A stretch of 64,000 bases of DNA from Branchiostoma floridae (Eukaryota; Chordata; Leptocardii; Amphioxiformes; Branchiostomatidae): contig NC_049988.1 in NCBI RefSeq assembly GCF_000003815.2, forward strand, positions 18,430,087-18,494,086, written 5' to 3'. Made by a program: the position numbers and the translations under genes. Under the pieces are notes generated by a model, which saw only the letters and a program-made list of their open reading frames with translations, was not told the DNA's origin and did no database searches. Positions 36,701 to 47,438 of the stretch are shown here, piece after piece (position 1 is the first letter of the stretch; every line of letters starts with the position of its first letter).

Positions 36701-39700
36701 TAGTATGATTATGTGCTCAGGGCTCAAAATACCACCTGCATATGCATGTTAGTGCAGGTAAAATTGGAGCTGTGCAGGTATTTCTGGCGTCTACCTGCAC
36801 CTAACCTGCACTGGTCCATGTGCTGGGTTTCATACATAAATTTCCTTTGGTTTAGATGTGTAGGGATTGTTATTAGCTGCATTGACTGTTACCACCTATT
36901 AAGTATAAAAGAAAAAAATAGCAATTGTTCCTAAACAATTTTAGTATGATTTATACTAAAGTCTTCCTAAACTCAGAGTGGTGCAGGTAAAATTTGTCTG
37001 GTGCAGGTAATTTTCAATGTTACCTGCACCAGTGCAGGTATGCAGAAAAAAAGTATTTCGAGCCCTGATGCTGTACTGCATAATGTCAAGTTTATTTCCT
37101 CAATCTTAAAGTAGCAAGAACAGATAGATTAGTACAGAGTTTCAGTGTCACTGACGAAAACTACTGGATGGTAGTTGACCATTTCCAAAACCATAGCCAG
37201 TTGCTTGAGCAACTACTTTTTGGCGTATCTTATTACCCGGAGGTCTAACCTACATGGAAGTAACGCTAGTTCACCTTTAATCGTGGGGAAACCTATATCC
37301 GTTGTATTTAAATCCGGGCTACTTAGGGATATCAAGTTGACCGACGGTACAAACTTTCCAACTGCAATCAATATTTTGAAGAAAAAAAAATGCAATTTCA
37401 AGCCACCGTATATAGACTTGATACTGTTTTTAGATACAACGGATATAGGTTACCCCGCGAATAAAAGTGAACTAGCGTTGCAGATTTTCCCTTCAGAAAA
37501 TGTGGATATGTCAGTTCAGCATTTAGTTTCTTAGATAGGAAAAATAATCAATGAAACTGATATAACACTAGTTCACCTTTATCCATTGGGTAACCTATAT
37601 TCGTTGCTTTGAAAAACAGGATATTTTTGGATATCTCGTTGACGGATGTTAGTTTCAAATTGCAAAATTTTTCAGGATATTGCAGTTTAAAAGTACCACC
37701 CGTCAATTTGATGTGCCTAAATACCCTGTTTTTAAAAGCAACGGATATAGGTTACCCAACGGATAAAGGTGAAGTAGCGCTATATGATATAGGCTTTCCC
37801 TTCATAAAATGTTACAGAAAATGTCAGTTCAGCATTTAGTTTCTTAGATAGGAAAATTAATCAATGAAACTGATATAGCCTATAACGTTAGTTCACCTTT
37901 ATCTGCGGGCAACCTATATCCCTTGTGTTGCGAATAGGGTATCCAGAGAGGGTATCAAGGTATCAAGTCGATGGACGGTAGTTTCAAATTGTACTATTTT
38001 CAAAATATTGCAGTTTGAAACCACCATCTGTCGACTTGATATATACCTAAATACATTGTTCTCAAAAAGGAACGGATAAAGGTTACCCTACGGATAAAGG
38101 TGACCCTACGGATAAAGGTTACCCTACGGATAAAAGTGAACTAGCGTTATTGCCAAAGGAGATTTTACTTGATGAGAATTTTGTTTCCCTCCAGGTCATG
38201 AAGCAGAAAGAGGGGAACTCCTCCAAGCCATCCTCCTCGCAGAGCCGAACTGTCCGACCTTGTCGCTACGGGTCACAGTGTACGCGATCGGACTGCAAGT
38301 TCTCCCATGGCTCACAGGACAAGGAACAAACGTAGGTAGCAGTTGATTCAGAAATCCGCAGAACACTTATTGCTTTGCTTTGTTTTGCCTTAAACTCCAG
38401 AAAAAGGAGGTGGTATTTTCCAATAAATTTTTTATCAATGAATACCTAATCAGTAGACTTTTTGCAGAATTCCACTTGTGGTGAGTTAGCTGATTTGTGT
38501 TGAAACCATCTCCCTTCAATGTTCAACCTTGTTCTTGCCACATACATACTGATTTTCAAAAGGATACCTACTGGAAAGTAATGACCACAATGATTTGAGA
38601 TTTGCTGGATATTTAGAATTAAAAAGACTTCATAACTTGAGTTATGCACCTTATTTCTGGGTAAGCCCCCAAACCTATTGATTACCCCTCAGGTCTATTT
38701 CAACTGTTACTTGTACCAGTGCAGTCATACAGAAAAGATGTTTCAAGCCCCGACTGCTGTTATACATGTTTATGTTTATAGATGCTTGTGTAGTATTAGC
38801 ATAACCCCTTACCATGTTGTCAGGCCGTGCCGATATGGTGACATGTGCACTCGCCCCGACTGCAAGTTTTCTCACAGGAGCAACACAGAGAGGCAGCAAG
38901 CGTGAGTGTTCGTTCTCAGGGGCAGAATACAGTCAGCTCAGTCCTTTACAAACTCAGCCTAAGAACAAGATCAACTCAGACACTGTAGAGCCCTATGGAA
39001 CTAACAGTAGTGATACTACAGTGGAAGCCGCTTAATTGCCAGCGAATTCTGTGCAATTATCCGGCGTGTGTGATAAGCAAAGTTACCCAGTTGGACCGCA
39101 CCACGACAGGATTTGGGGATTCCGTGCAATTCACCGAAGTGTGGGTTTATCCGATGTGCAATTAACTTGCTTCCACTGTAGTGGAAAAGAAAAGAGTGGG
39201 GGTCCTTCCCAGTGTGAGTGGTTCAAAACCTACAGTCCTTTGGCTGCACATGGAGCAATCGTTGTTATATTGAGGTCACCTGAGTTAGTGTTGAATGACA
39301 GCCCTCACAAACCGGTCTTGCTCCATGTGTACATTTGGTCTGATTTACCATGGGCTGAGTTGGTAAAGGGCGAAGCTTTGTTCTGTGATCTACTAGTATT
39401 TTGACCCCTGAGAACTCTCTTGCTGGTCTGGATGGTTCTGGTAACTGGTGTATAACAGTAAATGTTGTTCTTGCCCTGTGCAGCTAACAATCTGCTTTCT
39501 CTCTCCACCTTTCAGCAGCAGTTGTGGATTTTTGATTTGTTGTTTGTTGGTGAAAACTGTTTTTGTCTTCTTCCTCTGGCTTTTGGCATTGTGAATACTG
39601 TGCATATTTTGTTGATTTCTGATTGAGAAAGATCCTTATTCCAACTACATTTGTACTCCATGTTAAGTTGGGAAAAATCTAAGGTTTGCACACTTTCACA

Positions 39701-42700
39701 GTAACAATATTTCACTGTGGTTTTAAGTTTGCGGTAGCACCATAGACTGTGGTCACTGTAGTGGAAAATTTTTTGTGGTGGTTTTATGTTTACATTAAAG
39801 TGGCTACCGTAAAAAAAACCACAGACATAAAACCACTGCGAATGTTTCTGCATTAAGTTTTACAGTAGTTGAACCCATTGTTTCCACAGTACGGTGTTGT
39901 CCAGTGCAGAGATACTGGAGATGAGTCTACAGGAGGAGGCCCAGGCACACTGGCTACCCTGCGGACTCAAAATGGCGCTGGTAGACGGGCATCTGAAGAT
40001 AGAGGGGCTTCCCGAGATGGAGGTAAGGGGCTCATGTAGTTTTGTTTTGCATAACCAGTATCAAACTGCTATAAGATGTAGTAATGAGGCTGCTCCTACA
40101 GGACATGATTTCAATAAGTTCCTCTCGATGATAGTTCCAGGGAACACAAATTTTTGAACACCTCTATTCTTGATTCATAACTCTAATACTTGAAGGCATA
40201 TGACTATTTCTTGTTCTTCTCTGATGACCTTAACCATGGGAAGATTGCTAGCAGAGCAATTGTAGGGAATTACGCTGAAGGAAGTGTCCCTTGACCTCTA
40301 CTGAATGACATATGCCGTATAGGCCAGCGAGGCTTACCTATCTCTTACCTACCATCCCACCATTGTTGCATTAAATTATATCCTTAGTTTCAAAGAATGA
40401 TTGACATTGTTTAACCATACCACAGTTTGTACATACACTGCATTGTTTGTTGTAATGGCCAAGACCCTGGTCTTGGGTCATTGATGCCTTTGTGCAACCC
40501 ATATGCCTCCACATGCAGAGCAGAATAAAGACATCACATGCCCCAAACCTCATAGCTCCTTTTCTGTGTACATAAGAGTAATTGTATGTTTCAGGATGTT
40601 GGTCGTATGTGTGGGCAACTGTAGCCTTAGCTTTACCTTAACCTTGACCTTGTGTTCCAGGATGTAGAGAAGGAGAAGCCGAGTGAGGAGTGGGCAGTGT
40701 ACGAGCTGACCAGCTCTGTCTGTCATGTCCAGGAGTCCAGACTGGGGGGCAATCTGGTCTGATATATGGGCAACTTTAGCCTTAGCTTTACCTTAAAGTT
40801 GATCTTGATCTTGCTGTTGTGTTCCAGGATGTAGAGAAGGAGAAGCCAAGTGAAGAGTGGGCAGTGTACGAGCTGACCAGCTCTGTCTGTCACGTCCAGG
40901 AGTCCAGACTGGGGGGCAACCTGGTCGCACACATCAAGGGCGGCATTCCTTATCACAAGAGGAAAGAGGTAACCCAAGTGTCTATAACACAATATGATAA
41001 TGCTAGTTCACGTTCTTCAGAGCGGTATTTAGGGAAATCAAGTGTTACTTCCAGGGTCCAGACTAGGGGGGAGGGGGGGAACTGGTTGCACATATCAAGG
41101 GCGGCATTCCCTACCATAAGAGGAAAGAGGTACTACTAACCAAACACAAGTTTTTATGATCCATGATTCCACTTAGCCAAACTGAGAATCTTTCATTGCT
41201 AAAACTTGTATGATAATGAATCAGTAATGGTGCAACAGTACACATGATCAACGAAAATCTGATCGGACACAACAAGGCCAGCATACCTTACCACAAATGG
41301 AAAGAGGTAACCGATAGCAAGTCTCTATAATACAATATAATAATAAATGTGCATCAGGCATTTGTGTAGGTGTTTTTTCTTTATGAATTACAAGCATATA
41401 TATATATCCAAGAAAAGTCTGTGGAAAGAAAACTCTGCTGTCCAATTGACCAATGCTGTAACTGACTGGGAGTAGATGATGCATGAGCCACTATGATTAA
41501 GTGCGATTTAATAAGGCTAAGCCATAATAAATTCTCCTAACTGTAAGGTTAGAGTGGTGCTTTTTCACATACGTAAACGCTAATCCTAAACAATCCTGGG
41601 AAAACAATCCCGAAGTGCATGTTTCACCAAGTGGTCACAATGCGGAGAAATACATTCAAGAACTTGAAAGTGATTGAACATTTTTCCCACCTTATAGGGC
41701 ATCACAGCTACCCAGTGGTACTTAGTGAACGACTTTGCCATCGCTCCTATGGACAAGGTAAGCCCATGGCTTCACTGGAAATGTCTTTTTGTTTTGGTCA
41801 TTTGCTTGCGTGTTTGTAGTTATTTTAATGCAGTAGAGCGACTGGTTTCCATATGCTAGGCCCGTAAGCCACACCAAACGGAATTTCAGACCAAGGTGCC
41901 ATATCCTGTTTTTAATATGCATGTCTGTTGACTTATGCAAGCCAGGGGGAAATGCATTAGACAGTGGGAGATTTGCAACAGTAAAACAAGGTATTCTCAG
42001 GAACTAAAAAAATAATATCTTGTGGACTGTAGTGGCATTGTATGCACATGACTGTGTTTATGACTGAATATTGTGATGTTTCAGTTGGATGCTGTCCAGT
42101 ATGGGATGGCCTGGAAGGTTCCATGTGTGCTCTACTTCTCCAGGAAGGACCTCAACAAGAGACACGACTGCCAAAGTAAGACTCTTGTACATTTTTTTTA
42201 CATTTGCAAACTGCACAAAGTCAAGTATAATGACTACTCGATAGACTTCAAGAAATTGTCACAGTATTCAAGTGGCCAATGTAGACAGGATTCTTAATGC
42301 TTGGGCCAATGAGAACACCTGCTTTGCCTATTGGGTCAGTTAGTCAAGTTTGATGTTTCTGACTTAGGGAGAAGAGTATAAATATAATTACACTAATTAT
42401 AGTGTAATTACACTAAGTGGATTTCATATTTCAGTATTAGACCTTTTAGGTCCCAGGTTTGCAAGGGCTGTTACTGTTACCTTGAATAAGGTTGTTGTTT
42501 TTTTCATTTTCTGCCCCCAGTCCACAACCCCATCAGTGAGAAGGTTCTGTTCCCGGAGGCGTCCCTGTCCAGCCGTGTCCTGAAGAGACATATCACGTTC
42601 CAGCCGCTTGCTGCAGAGGAGATGCCGAAGGACGGCGATCTGGTCGCACTGGACGCTGAGTTCGTTACCCTCAACCAGGTAAGTCAGTTGAGTGTTCAAT

Positions 42701-45700
42701 TCAGTTCATCCATCTGGTGATTATTATTCTTCCGCTAATGTAAAAAAATCGGCAATTACTGACATGTATTGGGTCAGAGGTCAGCATTTTGGGGTTCAAG
42801 CAAGACTGGTCTCCTTTGTGACAAAGGTGGCTAGAGAAGGGGACTGGAAAGGGTGAAGAAGGAGTGTAGTTAGTAGTTTGTGCGGCAGGGGAGGCACTGG
42901 AATTCCTGACTGTGACCTCTCCGGCTTCGTGCAGATGAGTCTGTCGCACATGACAGATAAGAGGCCCTGTACTACAGCCACTTGAAAACACTTGACTTGA
43001 CTTGACATGACTTTACTTGGATCCACATTTAGCTTAACGATGTTTTTGAAGTTCCTATACAACCTGGTAAAGAGGACAGATAAAGTGAGACCCCCAGTCT
43101 TGAACTGGTATGATGGGCTGAGTCAACAATATAACTTTGGGGGGAAAACCTCTCAAACATCTTGGACCCATTTGAATGAAAGCTCATCTGTGTTGGTAAA
43201 GTCCATAGTTTACAATTTAAGCTTTGTCTGGTCACACTGGATGCAGAGTTTGTCACGCTCTACCAAGTTATCGGAAAGTTAAAGTTGAAAGTTTGATACC
43301 TTAAAAAAGGAACAAGGTACATGTACAACATGTTTAAAGATCTACAGTCCAATCCCTACTGCTGGCTGGATAAGATGCAAAAATTACTTGTGGATGTTTG
43401 AGTGACATCCATCACTCTTCTTCAGCATCACTAGAATAAACTGGCCAAAAGAGTACATGTTCCCCAAATGCAATCATTCAACTACATTTTGGGGAGGCGA
43501 TAGCCCTTACTTTGTACAAATAGGCAAATATATCAAAGAATGTTTATGCTGTAGAACCAATAAATGACATGTAAATGACATGCTAGTCTCAATATGTTGA
43601 CTTATTCATATCTATAGATTTTCATATATGGTCTGTTTATATGTACTGTAGTTGTTATAGACCTAAGGCTTATGAAAGCTGCTGTACTTTTGTCAATAAA
43701 GATTTCTTTAATGCTGCTTGCTCTAAACTTGGTACTGAAATGTTGCTGCTATCACTTCAGGAAGAGGCAGAACTCCACAGTGATGGCACCCGGTCCACCA
43801 TCAAGCCTAGCCACATGTCTGTGGCCAGGATTACAGTCATCAGGGGGTAAGTGTCCTGTTTTTAGAACCACTAGGACTGACCTACCTAGAATGTTCCGTA
43901 TTTGAGATACCAGAATTTTCCTGGGGGAGCATGCCCCCCCAGACCCCTTTGGACTGTCACACCTTCAACAGGATTTCCATTCAAAATCCAGGGGAAGGAA
44001 AAAATTTCAGGCTGGCTTGAACACTGGTTGGCATACATCGTCTCATGCTAAGATCTCCAGTTAACCTTTGGGGTTATTATCTGTCACTATTGACCCAACT
44101 CCCTTTTAGTGTCAAAATGCCCAGCATTCAAATGTACAAACAACTAGTGGCTACAAAACCTCTGTTTCATAAAATGATAAAATTGTAGAATAGAATTATA
44201 TGGTTTCTGTTCTTTTTAATAGCTCATTTGTCAATTTTTCCATACAGACAAGGCCCCCAAGAAGGCACACCTTTCATAGATGACTACATCTCCACTCAAG
44301 AACAGGTGAATTGTTTGTTTGTTTGTTTGTTTGTTTGTTATTTCTTTATTTGTTCATGTCGATTGAGAATCTCTTTATTTAGGCCATGAGGGATGAATAG
44401 AGATGTCCCTAGAGCTCAAATGGTAGCAGCCTCACAGTTAAGCTCCTGGTTCCAATAAGTTGGTAACTGGGAGACTCCAGTTCAATCCTGACTCCGGTTA
44501 AATCCAAGACCATCATACAACAATCAGAATGGCTCTGAAGGGAAATTCATGAGAGCAGCTAGATGCATGGCAAATTTGAGAATTATTGAAATTTTAGATT
44601 TTGCTCCTGTAAATGCTCCTGAGCTGTGGTAGTACAAAGGCTCGGAAAGGTGATTCCATTGTTACATTCTTTATGTAGAATCATTAGACAGTCACATATG
44701 ATTTGAGGTCAGAATTTTTCTGATTTAACATATTCTTATTTTTCTGTTGATGCTGTAGGTAGTGGATTACCTGACCAAGTTTTCAGGCATCAAGCCTGGT
44801 GATTTGGACGCCAATATCTCCTCCAAACACCTGACTACACTCAAGTCTACTTACCTCAAGCTAAGGTACATGTTCGTACTTATTACTGTAAGCCTGGCCT
44901 TTAAAGAGTCTGCAAAAAGGAGTGTATAGTCTGCCAGTATAAAGAGAATTCCTAATGAAGTATTGATGTTTGGGATTTTTATCAAAAATTTGACTCCATA
45001 GCAGGGCTGTAGCCACCACCTATCATTCCATCTCTTAACAGAATTTTACTGCATATAAAAGAAACATTTTAAGAATATTTCATCAACCTTGACAGATGAT
45101 ATTGGTGGGTGAAGGTATAGAAATTAATTAATTTAAATCAACTATTCATTCCAAAACCTTGGTCTGCATGGAAATTGAACAATGATCAAAATTTGTACAA
45201 GTATGGAAAAATAAGTCTTTCCAGAATGTTTCCCTCAATGAGAATTGGTACAACGGACAAAATTTCAAGCTGGCTAGAGCCCTACTACAATGTACATACA
45301 TAAAGATAAATCAGTGAAGAATGTAAAAATGATTCTGACATATTTTTAAACTCACTTTTTAAATTGATGAGTTCATGTTTATTCCTGGGGCTATCTGTTG
45401 TTTTCACAAAACAGGGTATTTAGGGATATCAAGTTGACAGACAGTGCTTTCAAACTGCAATATTTTGACATTGCAGTTTGTGAAACCATTGCCCATCAAC
45501 TAGATATCCCGAAATTCCGTTTTAAAGCAAACAACGGATTTAGGTTAGCCCACAGATAAAGGTAATTCAGCCCTACATTGTGCTTGTGTCCATTTCAGGT
45601 ATCTGATTGACCGAGGAGTGAAGATGGTGGGGCATGGCCTGAAGAAGGACTTTCGAGTCATCAACCTTTTTGTACGTAGCATATTTGTGTTCAGCATAAC

Positions 45701-46763
45701 ATAAGACCCTCTGAATAGATTGTTAAGATATTTGTGATATGAATAGGGGTTGGGAAGACAAAGGTCCCGGTCAACTTTGGGACCCCTGGTGTGTGAATTT
45801 GTTACGACAGCAGAACTTCTGATTTTTGTATCTTTTGTTCGAGATATGCTGTGGTCATAATTTTTGTTCTGTACTTTTCTGTACAAATCTGGTGTGTTAC
45901 ACCACATGTCGTTTCTTTCTAAAGAAACTTAATGTCTGCCTTGTGATTCCCAGGTGCCAAAGGACCAGATCGTGGACACAGTCTTATTGTTTCTTGTGAA
46001 GATTTTCGTTCGGATTTTCAGTCAGCGATCTGAAATATAGGTGACAGACTCTTTGTAGAAACAGCTTATCCTTAAGAGTATCATTCTGGTTTACCGGGTA
46101 TGCAATAAAAACAAACTTTGCATCTGCCTTCTGATTCCCAGGTGCCCAAGGACCAGATCGTGGACACAGTCTTGTTGTTCCACCTGACAAACAAGAGGAT
46201 GATGTCCCTCCGCTTCCTGGCCTGGTACTTCCTCAGTAAGTCATGTGATTGATGCATCTTCTTAGCTTTGAAATGTAACCATAGCTAGGGGTGGGTACTG
46301 GTACGCTTTAGTGGTACAAAACCGGACCTGAAGAAATCAGTGGACTGGATCTTGGACCACACCTTTTGGGGATTGCTGGTCCAAGAAAATAACAAGAGCA
46401 AAGTGAAGTAGGGTTTATAGTAATTTCTATCAAGTTTCTACAGTCAAACTTAGCGTTGTTTACATAAAGATAGAGATAGAATAGTAAAAAAAATTGACTC
46501 TGAAAATTGAAGTTCTACAGCCGTGAGTAAGGCTAATATTGCTTGGGGTGCCTTTTAACCATTTTAGCTTGATTCTGTCTCCCCCAGAACTGCGTATCCA
46601 GAGCGACACCCACGACAGTATCGAGGACGCGCGGACAGCCCTGCAGCTGCACAAGAAGTACAAACAGCTGAAGGACGAGCAGGAGCCCGACGAGTTCCAC
46701 AAGACGCTGAGGAAGATGTATGAGGAGGGCAGGAAGGTCGGCTGGAAACCTCCCGACGAATGA
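21738..46763 (+). CDS. PAN2: PAN2, catalytic subunit of the PAN2-PAN3 poly(A) deadenylase, 1311 aa, 33 exons
   Basis: PAN2 shortens mRNA poly(A) tails in the cytoplasm with PAN3. All 33 exons join in frame with GT-AG introns: 21738-22116, 22830-22972, 23485-23657, 23955-24066, 24226-24303, 24626-24744, 25142-25286, 25878-26022, 26477-26553, 26845-26924, 27239-27289, 27774-27870, 28416-28506, 28810-28878, 31152-31246, 32090-32218, 32815-32964, 33357-33561, 34078-34184, 34662-34760, 38195-38331, 38824-38901, 39890-40022, 40828-40968, 41698-41757, 42085-42175, 42521-42678, 43761-43846, 44248-44305, 44759-44865, 45599-45671, 46142-46235, 46588-46763. Order: Pro/Ala-rich N-terminus (1-126), WD40 propeller (about 135-460), pseudo-ubiquitin-hydrolase domain (about 590-1060) with Ser611 where active USPs have Cys, then a DEDD exonuclease (about 1062-1300) with D1106/E1108 (DAEF), D1215 (GHGLKKDF) and H1262/D1267 ([12 protein letters not shown]). 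Two CCCH fingers (871-911) are inserted within the hydrolase-like domain. Human PAN2 is about 1200 aa. Confidence 0.95.
22558..22720. repeat. Degenerate minisatellite 'GAAGCTGGTGTGTTA' (PAN2 intron 1)
   Basis: Three imperfect units containing GCTGGTGTGTTACAAAGGAC, GCTGGTGTGTCAAGCAGAAG and an AGAAGGGCAGTTATA variant; same family as 32690-32765 and 33629-33935. Confidence 0.6.
23131..23225 (+). repeat. SINE family 1 body fragment
   Basis: TGTGCCCTTAGGAAAGGCAC and TTTACACGACCTTC followed by ACTCCACCCAGGTGTAAAAA; the tRNA-like head is absent. Confidence 0.55.
25515..25575 (+). repeat. tRNA-like SINE fragment in PAN2 intron 7
   Basis: AGTGGCCCTGCCACTGGAAC with ATGGGTTTGAATCCTGGC as a box B. Short and without a clear body. 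Confidence 0.4.
28090..28402 (-). repeat. Two SINE-like reverse copies next to PAN2 exon 13
   Basis: 28090-28258 carries the family 1 body (GCCTTTCCCAAGGGCAGAAC) and box B GGATTTGAACCAAGAATC; 28335-28402 is a second tRNA-like head (GGATTCGAACCCAGAACC). The second ends 13 bp before the exon 13 acceptor. Confidence 0.6.
29440..30340. repeat. G-rich repeat with four or more degenerate ~150-bp units (PAN2 intron 14)
   Basis: Opens with a G-tract and GGCTGCCCCCCCGAAAAA and ends near GCCCCCCCAAGCGAAATTTG, so its ends are loosely inverted. Inside, variants of GTTTCAGAGGGT...GATTTCAAAATTT recur about every 150-190 bp (near 29620, 29810, 30010, 30210). Related to the repeat at 3290. Confidence 0.6.
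30395..30660 (+). mobile_element. 3' remnant of a non-LTR retrotransposon reverse-transcriptase ORF
   Basis: With a frameshift, the plus strand reads LRYNRLA then WYDHVQRM, followed by [10 protein letters not shown]. This is the R-x-WxHVxRM ... PRGRPKRRW pattern common at the C-terminus of LINE reverse transcriptases. It is broken and truncated. Position 30978-31095 continues with repeat-like sequence. Confidence 0.5.
33629..33935. repeat. ~60-bp minisatellite in PAN2 intron 18
   Basis: About five units of GTATAGCTGGTATAACCGCC + CTTTGG..TAACACACCAGCTTCTGTATCTGTATCT. A single related unit is at 32690-32765 and a degenerate set at 22558. Confidence 0.8.
35847..35927. mobile_element. Small fold-back element in PAN2 intron 20
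   Basis: CCAAAAAGCAGTAACTCAAG...GGATATGATT pairs with ..ATATCC..CTTGAGTATCTGCCTTTTGG. A related half (CAGTTGCTTGAGCAACTAC, CCAAAACCATAGCCAG) lies at 37143-37245. Confidence 0.6.
36427..36655. mobile_element. Fold-back MITE, family B
   Basis: Ends TAACGCTAGGTCACCTTTAT and ATAAAGGTGAAGTAGCATTA; inner arms GTTTCAAACTGCAAT and ATTGCAGTTTGTTGCCAC, with TTAGGGATATTGAGTCAACG against the reverse strand. Non-coding, about 229 bp. Confidence 0.85.
37261..38150. mobile_element. Three adjacent family B fold-back MITEs
   Basis: Copies at 37261-37479, 37563-37782 and 37883-38150 share the ends TAACGCTAGTTCACCTTTAT and its complement, and the 5-10 bp-spaced motifs AACCTATATCCGTTG and CAACGGATATAGGTT. The linkers between them are also similar (TTAGTTTCTTAGATAGGAAA), so this block looks duplicated as a unit. 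The last copy ends in a triplicated CCTACGGATAAAGGT. It lies just before PAN2 exon 21. Confidence 0.85.
38195..38901 (+). other. PAN2: Two CCCH zinc-finger exons inside PAN2 (exons 21 and 22)
   Basis: Exon 21 (38195-38331) encodes [16 protein letters not shown] and exon 22 (38824-38901) encodes [16 protein letters not shown], both CX5CX4CX3H, nine residues apart. They replace a stretch of the human hydrolase-like domain between LPDIL... and the MSLQEEAQ...LPCG segment. Spacing matches ZC3H14/Nab2-type fingers, which bind poly(A). Exon 22 is 78 nt and begins and ends in the same phase, so it can be skipped or duplicated without a frameshift. Function in PAN2 is inferred. Confidence 0.85.
39019..39178. 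mobile_element. pogo/Tc1-type MITE with TA target duplication
   Basis: Terminal inverted repeats CAGTGGAAGCCGCTTAATTG and AATTAACTTGCTTCCACTG, each flanked by TA. Located in PAN2 intron 22. Confidence 0.7.
39690..39850. repeat. Interspersed repeat 'GTGGTTTTATGTTT' in PAN2 intron 22
   Basis: Repeated, partly inverted motifs: ACTGTGGTTTTAAGTTTGCG, GTGGTGGTTTTATGTTTACA and CCACAGACATAAAACCACTG. Class not identified. Confidence 0.5.
40611..40765 (+). pseudogene. Tandem partial copy of PAN2 exon 24 (dead exon)
   Basis: GATGTAGAGAAGGAGAAGCC with its TTCCAG acceptor and upstream intron is repeated from 40661 in near-identical form to the true exon at 40828. The copy ends at GGCAATCTGGTC, followed at once by TGA, and has no donor. 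Inclusion would terminate translation. Confidence 0.85.
41047..41315 (+). pseudogene. Two further decayed copies of the PAN2 exon 24 3' end
   Basis: 41047-41131 carries TCCAGACTAGGGGGGAGG, ATCAAGGGCGGCATTCCC and AGGAAAGAG|GTACTA; 41256-41315 keeps only GGCCAGCATACCTTACCACA and GGAAAGAG|GTAACC. Both preserve the donor side of the exon. Confidence 0.7.
42760..42990. repeat. Interspersed repeat in PAN2 intron 27
   Basis: Contains GTTTGTGCGGCAGGGGAGGC and GATGAGTCTGTCGCACATGA. Looks unlike the surrounding AT-rich intron and has no exon signals; assigned as a repeat with low certainty. Confidence 0.35.
45390..45574. mobile_element. Fold-back MITE, family B, left end missing
   Basis: TATTTAGGGATATCAAGTTG/CAACTAGATATCCCGAAAT arms and the right end CAACGGATTTAGGTTAGCCC are present; the CACCTTTATCCG left terminus is not. 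Confidence 0.7.
45937..45993 (+). pseudogene. Partial duplicate of PAN2 exon 32
   Basis: GATTCCCAGGTGCCAAAGGA and CCAGATCGTGGACACAGTCT repeat the acceptor and first 14 codons of exon 32 (46142). After TTATTGTTTC the sequence diverges and reaches an in-frame TAG at about 46038. Confidence 0.85.
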
Positions 46764-46771
46764 GGAGCTGA

Positions 46772-47285
46772 GATGGATTTTAAATTGGCCAATCACTGTT
46801 GGGATGGATTTTAAATCGCCCAATCACTGCTGGGGTGTATTTTGAATTGCCCAATCGCTGCAGGGATGGGTTTTAAATCGCCCAATCACTGCTAGGATGG
46901 ATTTCAAATCACCCAATCACTGCATTCCGTGAAGCATTATTCTAGTGTTAATATTCAAACCTCGAAACAGTGATACTCTCTTTATCGCTCCCCAGAACTG
47001 GAAACCGACCAACGATTGACAGGGCTGGGATGGATTTTGAATCTGCCAATCACTGCTGGGATGGATTTGAAATTGCCCAATCACTGCTGGGATGGATTTT
47101 AAATCGCCCAATCACTGCTGGGGTGGATTTGAAATCGCCCAATCACTGCTGGGATGGATGTTTAATCTTGTGGCTAGAAACTTCCCAACAAATGATGGGG
47201 CTGGGATAGATTTTAAATTGACCAATCACTACTGGGATGGATTTCAAATCGCCCAATCACTGCATTCCGTGAAGCATTATTCGAC
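46772..47285. repeat. PAN2: ~32-bp minisatellite in the PAN2 3' UTR
   Basis: About twelve units of GCTGGGATGGATTTTAAATC + GCCCAATCACT in two blocks (46772-46925 and 47025-47265), each followed by CATTCCGTGAAGCATTATTC. It begins nine bases after the stop codon. Confidence 0.85.
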
Positions 47286-47432
47286 AGTAGTTTAGTGTAC
47301 TGCACAGTATAGTACCTAACCCTAACATCAATTTCAGGTACCAGTATCCACCGGTACAGTGGTTTACGTACAGGTCTGGACCTGTACTTGTCCGTGTGCA
47401 ATTTCACAAATTAACCTGTGGTGTTCATTGAT

Positions 47433-47438
47433 AATAAA
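47433..47438 (+). terminator. PAN2: Candidate PAN2 polyadenylation signal
   Basis: AATAAA in TTGATAATAAAGACATG, about 670 bp after the stop. Another candidate pair of AATAAA motifs lies at about 48349-48362. Confidence 0.45.
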
